64,000 bases of DNA from Polynucleobacter duraquae (GTDB taxonomy: Bacteria > Pseudomonadota > Gammaproteobacteria > Burkholderiales > Burkholderiaceae), in contig NZ_CP007501.1 of the NCBI RefSeq assembly GCF_000973625.1, positions 248,001 to 312,000 of the forward strand. The letters are read 5' to 3'. The notes under the pieces are model-generated. The model made no database searches, had not been told where the DNA came from, and saw only the letters and a program-made list of their open reading frames with translations. Within the stretch, counting starts at the first letter, position 1; each line of letters starts with the position of its first letter. Below, in pieces: positions 46,387 to 55,260 of this stretch. Both the position numbers and the translations under genes were made by a program.

Positions 46387-47562
46387 TTATTGTTTTAGGA
46401 CAATTTGATTTAAGATGTAAGGTAAAAAATTATTGCGATATGCAGCTCTTGATAAATGTGAGGCTGGATCTCCAGGCTCAAAAATATTATCTCCATCAAA
46501 ATCTTCGTAAACAGATTTAAATACCTTGTTAATATTCAAATGAGTAATTGATTCATGATGACTTGATCCATCAATCGCCACTTGAACTAAATCGGCAACG
46601 TTTACTTTGTAGGCGTTTTTTGCATCAGCAGGTAATAGATGATTGCGATGGGGGTGTGTAACGATATAAAGTTTCTTTCCACTTTTTTCAACAAAGAATT
46701 CATTAATATAACCCCTCACCCTTGAAATAAATAAGTCTTTATCCGTCGGGCTAACCCCTTTTTCTAATGGAGCGAGTACGTTTGCGCCAGCCTCTTTGTC
46801 AATCAGACCCTTTATCGCAACAGTGCTGTATCGGTAAAATTTCATAAAAATATTGACTTCTGATTTTAGTATGTTCGATTTATCTATGCTGAGAAGTGCG
46901 TCTTGGTGGGGCTCTGCATAACTGTCGCTTCTGGTGCTTAGCAATTTTTTCCCAGATGTATCTGTGACAGGGTGCCTATATCGATAAAGCTCGTCTCCAA
47001 TATCTGTTTGATCAATGATGAGAATGACTATATTAGGGTGTATATTAAAGTTATCTCTGAGGGCTCGAAGTTGCAGAGTTTCAGGGGTGGGGGCGTAGCT
47101 ACCTATTCCAGCACTTACAAATCCAACTTTATTCTTTGTGGCAAAAGAGTTTAAAATTTGTTTAATCTCATTGCTAGATGTAGCTTGCTCCCCCCATGAG
47201 TCTCCCTGAAGAAGGATGTTTAGTTTTTTACTTGAAAATGGATTAATAACTGTAAATAACATTTCAGTTATCGGTATATTTTCTCCCAGAACATAATAGG
47301 ATCTAATGTGGTCTAGTTGTGTATTGAATTTTTTTCGAAAATTTGATGCATCTTCCGATTGGTAAATTTGTATTTGATTTGCAAATGATTCAGGAATCAG
47401 ATAGTATTTTTTTGATCTTTCAATCCAGAAGCTTGCAAAGAAGTAAAAGCTAATAAAAAGAATTCCATTGCTGAAAAAGAAAAGAAGAATTTTTAAAGAG
47501 GTATTATTGGGGCGCATAGATAATGATTTATTAGATATATTTATACATATATATTTTGCCAT
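46387..47562 (-). CDS. Membrane-anchored SGNH-hydrolase-like protein
   Basis: One N-terminal membrane helix (ILLFFFSNGILFISFYFFASF) leads to a periplasmic domain. ILLQGDSWGEQA is the SGNH block I with the nucleophile Ser; the C-terminal GDPASHLSRAAY supplies the block V Asp/His pair in the D...HLS style. Length 391 aa; a start 15 codons on (47517) is also possible. It is the only minus-strand gene between manC and the right edge. It may add or remove acyl groups on the O-antigen, which is an inference from the fold and context. Confidence 0.65.
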   Translation of the reverse strand: MAKYICINISNKSLSMRPNNTSLKILLFFFSNGILFISFYFFASFWIERSKKYYLIPESFANQIQIYQSEDASNFRKKFNTQLDHIRSYYVLGENIPITEMLFTVINPFSSKKLNILLQGDSWGEQATSSNEIKQILNSFATKNKVGFVSAGIGSYAPTPETLQLRALRDNFNIHPNIVILIIDQTDIGDELYRYRHPVTDTSGKKLLSTRSDSYAEPHQDALLSIDKSNILKSEVNIFMKFYRYSTVAIKGLIDKEAGANVLAPLEKGVSPTDKDLFISRVRGYINEFFVEKSGKKLYIVTHPHRNHLLPADAKNAYKVNVADLVQVAIDGSSHHESITHLNINKVFKSVYEDFDGDNIFEPGDPASHLSRAAYRNNFLPYILNQIVLKQ

Positions 47563-47606
47563 AGTTTATAAAAAATTTAAAAGAAAAAATTCTTATAAAG
47601 GATAAA

Positions 47607-48527
47607 ATGATTTCAATACATGTATATATTGAAAGGATAAGTATATTAATAAAAACCGCTTCCAATTGGCCGTCTGCCTTAATGGTAAAGCTTGGTATTA
47701 AGTCTTCTGCTGTAATTAATTTAGGAGGAGACCTTAATTACCATCTATACAGGGAAAATTGGAATAATTTTTTAGATTTACTTTATTTTAAGTATTATTT
47801 TCCTGATGGATCAATAGTTAACAATATTGCCATGTTTACTTATCGAGGCAAAAGAGTTCTATTTGATATTGGAGATGGTACGGCAATGAGCACTTTGCTG
47901 GAAATCTTTGCTGGTGATATTTACCGGAAATTTTTCCAGATAGCACATGTTAAAGATGCCATAATTTTAGACATTGGGTCTGCATTTGGGGATACAGCAT
48001 TAAGTTTTTTGATTGAAGGGGCGAAATATGTTTATGGCGTAGAGGCCAATCCCGGCTGGGTTAATTTGGCGAATGTGAATACAGACCTGAATGGCTATAG
48101 TAGCAAAGCATGTTTCTTAAATGGAATTGTTGACTCTTCATCCGGTAGCGGTCATGTCTTCTCTCAGGCGGAGAGTATGTTTAATTTGTCAAATGCAATT
48201 AATCTGGTGGATAGTAGTGCTGTTGTAGTCCCTAGATTCACATTGGAAGACCTGATTAAACTATACCCTTTGCAAGATGCAATCCTGAAAATGGATATTG
48301 AGGGATATGAGTATCAAATTATTCTTAATACTGATCATAAAGTGCTGAGAGTATTTAAATATATTGTAATTGAATATCATTACGGCTTCAATAAACTAAA
48401 AGCTTATTTGGAGTACGCGGGATTCAGAGTAATTATTACAAAACCTCATGTTAGTTATTCTACGGACATTGTAGACGAACACCTCAAAAAATTTACTGTG
48501 GGCGATATCTATGCAATTAGGATGTAA
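47607..48527 (+). CDS. FkbM-family methyltransferase
   Basis: Second FkbM-type methyltransferase in the cluster, 306 aa. IILDIGSAFGDTALSFLI (about residues 116-133) is motif I, YVYGVEANPGWVNLANVN motif II and ILKMDIEGYEYQII the FkbM acidic motif, closer to the consensus than in the gene at 45420. The first ~100 residues are extra. AAAGGAT precedes the ATG. It diverges from the SGNH-like gene across 44 bases. Confidence 0.82.
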   Translation: MISIHVYIERISILIKTASNWPSALMVKLGIKSSAVINLGGDLNYHLYRENWNNFLDLLYFKYYFPDGSIVNNIAMFTYRGKRVLFDIGDGTAMSTLLEIFAGDIYRKFFQIAHVKDAIILDIGSAFGDTALSFLIEGAKYVYGVEANPGWVNLANVNTDLNGYSSKACFLNGIVDSSSGSGHVFSQAESMFNLSNAINLVDSSAVVVPRFTLEDLIKLYPLQDAILKMDIEGYEYQIILNTDHKVLRVFKYIVIEYHYGFNKLKAYLEYAGFRVIITKPHVSYSTDIVDEHLKKFTVGDIYAIRM

Positions 48528-48614
48528 GCAGCTGTTACAAATTTTTTAACGCCAGGTATAATTTTAGTTAGTACATCATTGAAGTGTTTATCAATAGAGC
48601 TTACAATTGGCACA

Positions 48615-49019
48615 ATGTTAGAAACCCAAAACAATTTTAAAAAAAATAGAGATTTTGGTTATCTTTTCGGTTTGATTTCATTTGCATTCTTTGTATTTTT
48701 TTACCAAAAGAATGCCTATTTTTTATGCCTGCTCGCCTTTTTTTTCGCTACCACTTTTGCTCTCGCTGCGGTGTTATGGCCTCAATCGCTAACTCCACTT
48801 TCGAGGGCTTGGTATTTATTGGGTGAAATTTTAGGAAAAATAGTAAGCCCTATTATTTTGGCACTTATTTTTTATGGGCTATTAACGCCCATTGCATTAA
48901 TCACCAAGCTTTTGGGTAGAGATGAACTTCGTCTTAAGCGTAATTTGAGTAAAGTATCTTATTGGATTGAGCGTGAGCCTGAGATCTTACCTCGAGATAA
49001 ATTTAAAAATCAATTTTAG
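48615..49019 (+). CDS. SxtJ-family membrane protein
   Basis: Small membrane protein of about 134 aa. Two membrane segments (FGYLFGLISFAFFVFFY; FLCLLAFFFATTFALAAVLW) are followed by LTPLSRAWYLLGEILGKIVSPIIL and a C-terminal basic tail ending WIEREPEILPRDKFKNQF. This is the pattern of SxtJ, a protein found beside carbamoyltransferases. ATG 48615 is chosen; the TTG at 48579 would add 12 residues. It is directly followed by a DUF5989 gene and a carbamoyltransferase, which supports the call. Confidence 0.8.
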   Translation: MLETQNNFKKNRDFGYLFGLISFAFFVFFYQKNAYFLCLLAFFFATTFALAAVLWPQSLTPLSRAWYLLGEILGKIVSPIILALIFYGLLTPIALITKLLGRDELRLKRNLSKVSYWIEREPEILPRDKFKNQF

Positions 49020-49020
49020 G

Positions 49021-49176
49021 ATGTTTATGTCTTTTTTAAAAGAGTTGTGGTTATTTTTGCGCCTAAATAAAAAACTTTGGTTACTACCTATCATTTTGGT
49101 AATGGTATTAATGGGTAGCCTGCTAATCTTAGCGCAAGGCTCTGTATTTGCCCCGTTTATTTATACATTGTTCTAA
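49021..49176 (+). CDS. DUF5989-family small membrane protein
   Basis: 51 residues: MFMSFLKELWLFLRLNKKLW, then a single membrane helix LPIILVMVLMGSLLILAQ and the tail GSVFAPFIYTLF. This matches the small proteins that accompany SxtJ and carbamoyltransferases (DUF5989). It begins one base after the SxtJ stop, and the carbamoyltransferase starts immediately after its own stop, so the three are probably translated together. Function unknown; a membrane anchor for the transferase is a guess. Confidence 0.85.
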   Translation: MFMSFLKELWLFLRLNKKLWLLPIILVMVLMGSLLILAQGSVFAPFIYTLF

Positions 49177-51015
49177 ATGAAAATATTAGGTATTTCAGCC
49201 TATTATCACGATGCTGCGGCTTGTCTAGTTGTGGACGGAGGTATTATTGCCGCAGCTCAAGAGGAACGCTTCACCCGAATAAAACATGATTCAGATTTTC
49301 CAAATCAGGCAATTGCCTATTGCTTAAGAGAGGCTAAAGTTTCTCCCGCCGATATTGATTTCATTGTTTTTTATGACAAACCTTTTTTAAAATTCGAAAG
49401 GCTTTTGGAGACGTATTTAGCATTTGCACCGAGGGGATTTTGGTCTTTTGCTAAATCAGCACCTGTTTGGCTCAAAGATAAACTTTTCCAAAAAACAGTT
49501 ATCGTAAAAGCATTAAGAAGTATATGGGGTAGGAATATTGATTGGGGTGAGAGATTGCTTTTCTCTGAGCATCATTTAAGTCATGCCGCATCTGCTTTCT
49601 TTCCATCACCATTTAATAACGCTGCCATTTTAACGATGGATGGAGTTGGAGAATGGACAACCACTTCCTTGGCAATTGGTAGCGGTAACCAGTTGGAGGT
49701 AATCAAAGAAATTCACTTTCCGCACTCACTGGGTTTGTTGTATTCTGCAATCACCTATTATGCTGGTTTTAAGGTAAATTCTGGTGAGTATAAGATCATG
49801 GGCCTAGCTCCATATGGCTCTCCAAAGTATGCCAAGCTTATAAAGGATCATTTAATCGATATTAAGGAAGACGGCACCTTTCATTTAGATATGTCTTACT
49901 TTAACTATTGCATCGGTCTAACTATGACCAATGCAAAGTTTGATAAGCTTTTTGGTGGGGCGCCCAGGAAACCAGAATCAGAGCTTACCCAAAAGGAAAT
50001 GGACCTGGCGGCATCAATTCAGTTGGTTACTGAAGAGGTGGTGATTAAGCTTGCAAAGAGCATTGCAAAAACTACCGGCCAGAAAAATTTATGCCTGGCT
50101 GGTGGTGTGGCCTTAAATTGCGTTGCCAATGGAAAGCTTATTCAAGAGAAATTATTTGACAATATTTGGATACAGCCTGCCGCAGGAGATGCAGGGGGGG
50201 CTATAGGTGCTGCGTTAGGGGCATACTACCTCCACGCTAAAAAGCGTCGCATCATAAACGCAGAATTAGATGCAATGCAAGGTTCCTATTTGGGGCCGCA
50301 GTATTCGCAATCTGAAATTGAGGCTCGACTTACTTCTGTAGGGGCAGTTTTTGAGGTGGTAAATGATGATCAACTCATTGAAGAGGTCGCGCAGGCTTTA
50401 GCGCATGGAAGTGCAGTAGGTTGGCATCAAGGTAGAATGGAGTTTGGGCCAAGAGCACTTGGCTGCCGCTCTATTTTGGCCGATCCAAGGTCCACCTTGG
50501 TTCAGAAACAGCTTAACCTGAAGGTAAAGTATAGAGAGTCATTTAGGCCATTTGCGCCTAGCGTTCTAAGGGAGGATGTCTCGAAATGGTTTGATATTGA
50601 CGTTGATAGCCCTTATATGCTTCTAGTGGCCAACATAAATCAAAATCAAAAAATTGCAATGACACCTGAGCAAGAAGCATTATTTGGCATCGATAAATTA
50701 AATGTCAAAAGATCGAGCATACCAGCAGTGACTCATGTTGATTATTCAGCTAGAGTGCAAACGGTTTATAAAAAAACAAACCCTCGCTATCATGATTTAC
50801 TCTCGAAATTTAAAGAGATTACTGGATGCTCAGTTTTAGTTAACACATCTTTTAATGTTAGAGGTGAGCCAATTGTAGAGTCGCCTGAAGATGCATTTAG
50901 ATGTCTAATGGGAACAGAGCTTGATATATTGGCTGTAGGAAATTGCATTCTTAAAAAAGAAAAACAAAAGAAATATTTGGCAGAAGACTATCAAAATAAA
51001 TATTCACTAGATTGA
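49177..51015 (+). CDS. Carbamoyltransferase (NodU/CmcH family)
   Basis: 612-residue enzyme predicted to add a carbamoyl group to a sugar hydroxyl, using carbamoyl phosphate and ATP. The N-terminal Kae1-like domain starts ILGISAYYHDAAACLVVDGG and AAQEERFTRIKHD, with HHLSHAASAFFPSPF near residue 130 (metal-binding HxxxH). The C-terminal YrdC-like domain has GWHQGRMEFGPRALGCRSIL and a late TSFNVRGEPIVESPEDA. Both domains look complete. In this cluster it probably decorates the O-antigen. A G7 run lies at 50194-50200. Confidence 0.93.
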   Translation: MKILGISAYYHDAAACLVVDGGIIAAAQEERFTRIKHDSDFPNQAIAYCLREAKVSPADIDFIVFYDKPFLKFERLLETYLAFAPRGFWSFAKSAPVWLKDKLFQKTVIVKALRSIWGRNIDWGERLLFSEHHLSHAASAFFPSPFNNAAILTMDGVGEWTTTSLAIGSGNQLEVIKEIHFPHSLGLLYSAITYYAGFKVNSGEYKIMGLAPYGSPKYAKLIKDHLIDIKEDGTFHLDMSYFNYCIGLTMTNAKFDKLFGGAPRKPESELTQKEMDLAASIQLVTEEVVIKLAKSIAKTTGQKNLCLAGGVALNCVANGKLIQEKLFDNIWIQPAAGDAGGAIGAALGAYYLHAKKRRIINAELDAMQGSYLGPQYSQSEIEARLTSVGAVFEVVNDDQLIEEVAQALAHGSAVGWHQGRMEFGPRALGCRSILADPRSTLVQKQLNLKVKYRESFRPFAPSVLREDVSKWFDIDVDSPYMLLVANINQNQKIAMTPEQEALFGIDKLNVKRSSIPAVTHVDYSARVQTVYKKTNPRYHDLLSKFKEITGCSVLVNTSFNVRGEPIVESPEDAFRCLMGTELDILAVGNCILKKEKQKKYLAEDYQNKYSLD

Positions 51016-51082
51016 GTGTAGGAAATTTGTAATTTATTAAATCTCTCTTCATAAAGTTACTTGTGGCGACTAAATTAATTAA

Positions 51083-52189
51083 ATGAAGAAAAATAAGCTT
51101 TACCAGACTTTAATTGTACTAATTTTGCCGGTGATGGCTGTGATGGCCGGTGTCTTAATGACAGAGTTTTTTTGGCAACTCCTATCTAAAAATCAAAATA
51201 ATATTGAGACTCGGAAATTTTCTCTGTATTCATCAGATAAAAACAATGTATTTCGAAATATACACAGTTTTTTTGTATATGAAAAAAATGCAAAAATAAA
51301 AAGTAGCGCATACATATTAACTAATGATTTTGTTAAAGAGTATGACTACACAATTCTTACAAATAACTTTGGCCTTGTTCAGAATAAAAATATTTATCCA
51401 GGGATTCCCAGTCTTTTGACGCTGGGGGATTCATTTACTGAGGGGCAGGGTGCGCTCGCATGGTTTGAGAATCTTGCAAGTGAAAGACTACCAAATATTC
51501 CTCAATATATAAATGGGGGAATAATGGGTACGGGATTTCAACAATGGGAATTGTTACATGAGCATCTTATAAAAAATAAGATACTAGTTAAGTATTTAGT
51601 GGTCATTTTTATTTCAGATGACTATAAGCGAACAACTTGGAATATGTCGCCTAAGATTTTGGAATGTATTAATAATTACTTGAAATGTGAGGGAGATGAG
51701 TATTTTTATGGAATGCCTAAAAATGAAAACGATCTAAAAAAATTCCTGGGTAAATTAAATGATTCTAGGATTGAAATGATGAAAAAATCAACATTTAAGT
51801 TCGTTGATGCAATTGAAAAATATCTCCCGGCTACACTTTCAGTATTAAGATATATTGAAAATATGATTTTAGATGTGGAAAGCCATGAAAGCCTAAGACA
51901 TAATAGGGATGCAATCTTAAAACTTTCAAATACGTATGGCGAAAATATCATTTATATCCATCTTCCGCAAAAGGAGGAGATTTCAAATCGCCGAATTAGT
52001 AATCTTGGCATTGAAGCGCGAAATGAAATACTTAAAGCAGGCTCAACATTATTTGATGGTTTTAAAGAGTGCAGTTTATCTATTGAAGACTATTTTATGA
52101 ATGATCCACATCCCAATGAAATTGGATATCAAAAAATTTCAGCTTGTGTTGGTAAGTTAATTAAAAGGAAATGGGGTGAAGTAAAGTGA
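51083..52189 (+). CDS. Membrane-anchored SGNH-hydrolase-like protein
   Basis: 368 aa with one N-terminal membrane helix (TLIVLILPVMAVMAGVLMTEFFW) and a periplasmic domain. LLTLGDSFTEGQGA (about residues 110-123) is SGNH block I; INGGIMGTGFQQWE resembles block II; NDPHPNEIGYQKI carries the Asp/His of block V. It lies 67 bases after the carbamoyltransferase and is probably part of the same transcript. It is related in layout, not closely in sequence, to the gene at 46387. The substrate is unknown. Confidence 0.72.
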   Translation: MKKNKLYQTLIVLILPVMAVMAGVLMTEFFWQLLSKNQNNIETRKFSLYSSDKNNVFRNIHSFFVYEKNAKIKSSAYILTNDFVKEYDYTILTNNFGLVQNKNIYPGIPSLLTLGDSFTEGQGALAWFENLASERLPNIPQYINGGIMGTGFQQWELLHEHLIKNKILVKYLVVIFISDDYKRTTWNMSPKILECINNYLKCEGDEYFYGMPKNENDLKKFLGKLNDSRIEMMKKSTFKFVDAIEKYLPATLSVLRYIENMILDVESHESLRHNRDAILKLSNTYGENIIYIHLPQKEEISNRRISNLGIEARNEILKAGSTLFDGFKECSLSIEDYFMNDPHPNEIGYQKISACVGKLIKRKWGEVK

Positions 52190-52222
52190 GATTAGCCAGA
52201 ATATTAGGATTGGTTCTAGATT

Positions 52223-53185
52223 ATGGATATAGGTAGGTTTAAAATTTATGTGGCCGGACATACCGGAATGGTCGGCTCGAGTATTGTTCGCGAACTTTCT
52301 AAAAGTGGACATATTGTCTTAACTCGCACTAGAAGAGAATTGGACTTATTGGATAAAGCTGCTGTCATGCAGTTTCTTTCCGAAGAAAAGCCGGATCAAA
52401 TATATATGGCTGCAGCTCGAGTAGGGGGAATTTATGCAAACAGCACTTTTCCTGCAAGCTTTATATATGAAAATCTGGCTATTCAAACAAATCTAATAGA
52501 TTCGGCATATCGCACAGGCGTAAAAAAACTACTTTTTTTAGGTTCTAGTTGTATTTATCCTAGAATGGCCCCCCAACCAATGAGCGAGAATCAACTGTTA
52601 ACTGGGCCCTTAGAGTTAACGAATGAAGCATATGCAATAGCTAAAATTGCTGGGATAAAAATGTGCCAAGCCTACAACACGCAATATAAAAATGAAGCCA
52701 TTGATTACAGATCAGTAATGCCCACTAATTTATTTGGACCTGGAGATCATTATGATCTTGATAATAGCCACGTAATACCAGGCTTGATGAGGAAAATTTA
52801 TGAGGCAAAGAATCGCGGTGATAGTGAAGTGACAGTATGGGGAACCGGTAAACCTTTCAGAGAGTTTATGTATGTAGATGATTTAGCAAGAGCATGTATA
52901 TTTGTTATGAATACAAATGTTGATCGCTTGAAAAAATTTAGTGATCTACATAGAGTAAATATTGGCTCTGGATTTGAAATATCCATTAGTGACTTAGCCA
53001 CTTTAATATCAGATGTGGTTGGATACAAAGGATCGATTAGATTTGATCCAAAAAAGCCTGATGGCACACCAAGAAAATTACTAGATTCATCCTTGTTACA
53101 TAATCTTGGTTGGAGACCGACTGTAGATCTAAAGGAAGGTCTAAAACTTACATATGAAAACTTTTTAGCATCAATGACTAATTAA
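52223..53185 (+). CDS. fcl: GDP-L-fucose synthase Fcl (WcaG)
   Basis: Epimerises and reduces GDP-4-keto-6-deoxymannose to GDP-L-fucose. YVAGHTGMVGSSIVRELS is the cofactor site; the family motifs AARVGGIYANSTFPASFIYEN, LFLGSSCIYPRMAPQPMSE and NEAYAIAKIAGIKMC (catalytic Tyr/Lys) are intact, as is PTNLFGPGDHYDLDNSHVIP. Length 320 aa. It is separated from manC-gmd by about 7 kb but completes the same pathway. Confidence 0.96.
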   Translation: MDIGRFKIYVAGHTGMVGSSIVRELSKSGHIVLTRTRRELDLLDKAAVMQFLSEEKPDQIYMAAARVGGIYANSTFPASFIYENLAIQTNLIDSAYRTGVKKLLFLGSSCIYPRMAPQPMSENQLLTGPLELTNEAYAIAKIAGIKMCQAYNTQYKNEAIDYRSVMPTNLFGPGDHYDLDNSHVIPGLMRKIYEAKNRGDSEVTVWGTGKPFREFMYVDDLARACIFVMNTNVDRLKKFSDLHRVNIGSGFEISISDLATLISDVVGYKGSIRFDPKKPDGTPRKLLDSSLLHNLGWRPTVDLKEGLKLTYENFLASMTN

Positions 53186-53282
53186 ATTATTAGAGATAAA
53201 TACTTTAACAAAATATGTATAGGTAAAGTTAAAGGCACTTCTTAAATTGCTGAAGGTAGTTAATTAATTAGTAAAAAAATAT

Positions 53283-54290
53283 ATGAATATTGAAAAATTA
53301 TATAAGTTAAGTATATGTATTCCAACTTACAACAGGCCCGAAGAATTCGAAAGACTTATAAAGGTTCTGGCGCCTCAAATCATTGAAGATGTGGAGCTAG
53401 TAATTAGAGACGATAGTACTAATGAATTCACAAAAAAAATAGTAGATAAATTTTTTAAGCCGGGTGGTAGTGGAGCTGTTAATTACATAAGGGGTGAAAA
53501 AAAGGGGTTAGATGAGGCTATGCTCTTTATGCTTGAGATGGCAAAAGGGGAGCATGTGTGGTTTTTTTCTGATGATGATGAAATGAGAACAGACTCCATC
53601 GCTCACATTTTAAATACATTGGGATCAAGAAATATTGATTATGCATGGATAAATTTTCGCTACGATGAGACTAAGACAGCAATTCCAGTCGAAAGCGATA
53701 GATTTTTTAATGACAATAATGAGGTTCTCGAAATTACTGGTAGATCAATAGGATTGCTTACAACAATTTTAATAAGGAAAAGTGCTGCAATCCCATTTTT
53801 GAGCCTTGCAAAGCAAAATATTTATGGATTTGCTTTTGCAATTTTAATTCCAGTGTTTGGTGTGGTGAGATCTAGTAAAAATTTATACCTAATAGCAACC
53901 CCATTAATAATAAATAATCCAACTTTAAATGATGAAATAAAGCAGTTAACAAATAAGAATGGGATCATAAAAAATGACGGATTTTATGTGTATGGAATAT
54001 ACCTAAAAATGGTTTTAAATATGTTTTCTGATGGATTCAGTAAAAGGGCAGTGCGTGCTTATTTGAAAAAAAATTTTCGGCAGACATGGATGGGTATGGT
54101 GGTGGGGTACTGCGGAGAATTTGATACCCCCAAGGGCAAGCGGATTGAAATGTTAAGAAATTACTGGATGTTTCCTGAGGTGTTTATAGCTATTTTACTT
54201 CTGAGCTTACCAAGAGGCCTAGTGGACAGACTTTACGGTGCCTATAAAAAAATGAAATATGTTGTGCTAAAAACTAATTATCTAGGTTAG
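53283..54290 (+). CDS. Glycosyltransferase family 2 (abequosyltransferase-like)
   Basis: GT-A enzyme of 335 aa. LSICIPTYNRPEEFERLIKV opens the domain, ELVIRDDSTNEFT is the nucleotide-binding stretch, and HVWFFSDDDEMRTDSI the metal-binding DDD motif. GRSIGLLTTILIRKSAA further on suits the abequosyltransferase branch of GT2 that transfers deoxysugars. It shares layout with the gene at 57027. A 97-base AT-rich spacer precedes it. The donor sugar is unknown. Confidence 0.82.
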   Translation: MNIEKLYKLSICIPTYNRPEEFERLIKVLAPQIIEDVELVIRDDSTNEFTKKIVDKFFKPGGSGAVNYIRGEKKGLDEAMLFMLEMAKGEHVWFFSDDDEMRTDSIAHILNTLGSRNIDYAWINFRYDETKTAIPVESDRFFNDNNEVLEITGRSIGLLTTILIRKSAAIPFLSLAKQNIYGFAFAILIPVFGVVRSSKNLYLIATPLIINNPTLNDEIKQLTNKNGIIKNDGFYVYGIYLKMVLNMFSDGFSKRAVRAYLKKNFRQTWMGMVVGYCGEFDTPKGKRIEMLRNYWMFPEVFIAILLLSLPRGLVDRLYGAYKKMKYVVLKTNYLG

Positions 54291-54297
54291 GTTTGAA

Positions 54298-55260
54298 TTG
54301 AAAGAGAAGTCTAATATTTTAATTTTTACTGCAGGATCTTTGGGTGATTCACTCAGCAGGGTGCCGGCAATGAGGAGTATTCGGAGTTTACACCCAGATA
54401 AATTAGTTTATGTACTGACTAATTCGCCCTCTAAAAATAATGTGCCAAGTGGTAAAGGCGTATATATTCTTTTGAAATTAGTAAATGAGGTTTTTGAATA
54501 TAAAGTTGATTTAATTTTTTTTAAAAAATGGTTTTTTTTAAGAAAAATTTTAAAAGATAGATCAATTGGTATCGTATATAACCTAATGCCAGAAAGAACT
54601 GTCTATCAGAGAACGAGGGATAAGTTATTTTTTTACACTGCAGGGGTGAGAAAAATTGTTGGTTTAAATGCATATACAAAAGAAGGTCAACCTGAGTGGC
54701 AGAGGCTATTAGCAATAAACAACTTAAACCAAGAGGTTCGACTTGAAGATTTTCGTCTTGATATACCATTATCAAAAATAGAGCAGGCTTATAGAAAATT
54801 TGGATTGAATGAAGAATATAAATTGGTAGTTTCAGTTGGAACCACGAAGTCTTGGGCTCAATGGGATCAAGAAAAGTGGGTACAACTTCTCAGTAGACTT
54901 TATTTATCTACCGGGGTGAAGATAGTCTTTATTGGATCGGCTGGAGATTGGAGTTCTACGGAGTTAATAATTAAAAAATCAAATATTGATGCAAAAAACC
55001 TATGTGGCAAAACAACAATTTCGGAGTCTTATTCGATACTTTCAAAAGTAAATAGGTTCTTGGGGTATGACAGTGGACCAATGCATCTAGCAGTTTCATC
55101 GAAGTGTAGGATAATCTCAATCTTTTCTGATCATGCTGTAGTAGGTAAATGGTATCCATTTGGCCAAGAAGACAATGTGATTAGAGTTGCAGACGGTCAA
55201 AATGTAAATTCAATAGAGTTAGAGCGTGTATGGAGCAAATTATTGCAAATAATGGCCTGA
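54298..55260 (+). CDS. Glycosyltransferase family 9
   Basis: 320-aa GT-B enzyme. ILIFTAGSLGDSLSRVPAMR is the GT9 N-terminal signature and RFLGYDSGPMHLAVSSKCRI the donor-site motif; VSVGTTKSWAQWDQEKWVQL is typical of the middle. The start is a TTG at 54298; no ATG is available before the signature. It overlaps the next gene by 31 bases. Probably adds a heptose-like or other sugar to the core or O-unit. Confidence 0.8.
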   Translation: MKEKSNILIFTAGSLGDSLSRVPAMRSIRSLHPDKLVYVLTNSPSKNNVPSGKGVYILLKLVNEVFEYKVDLIFFKKWFFLRKILKDRSIGIVYNLMPERTVYQRTRDKLFFYTAGVRKIVGLNAYTKEGQPEWQRLLAINNLNQEVRLEDFRLDIPLSKIEQAYRKFGLNEEYKLVVSVGTTKSWAQWDQEKWVQLLSRLYLSTGVKIVFIGSAGDWSSTELIIKKSNIDAKNLCGKTTISESYSILSKVNRFLGYDSGPMHLAVSSKCRIISIFSDHAVVGKWYPFGQEDNVIRVADGQNVNSIELERVWSKLLQIMA

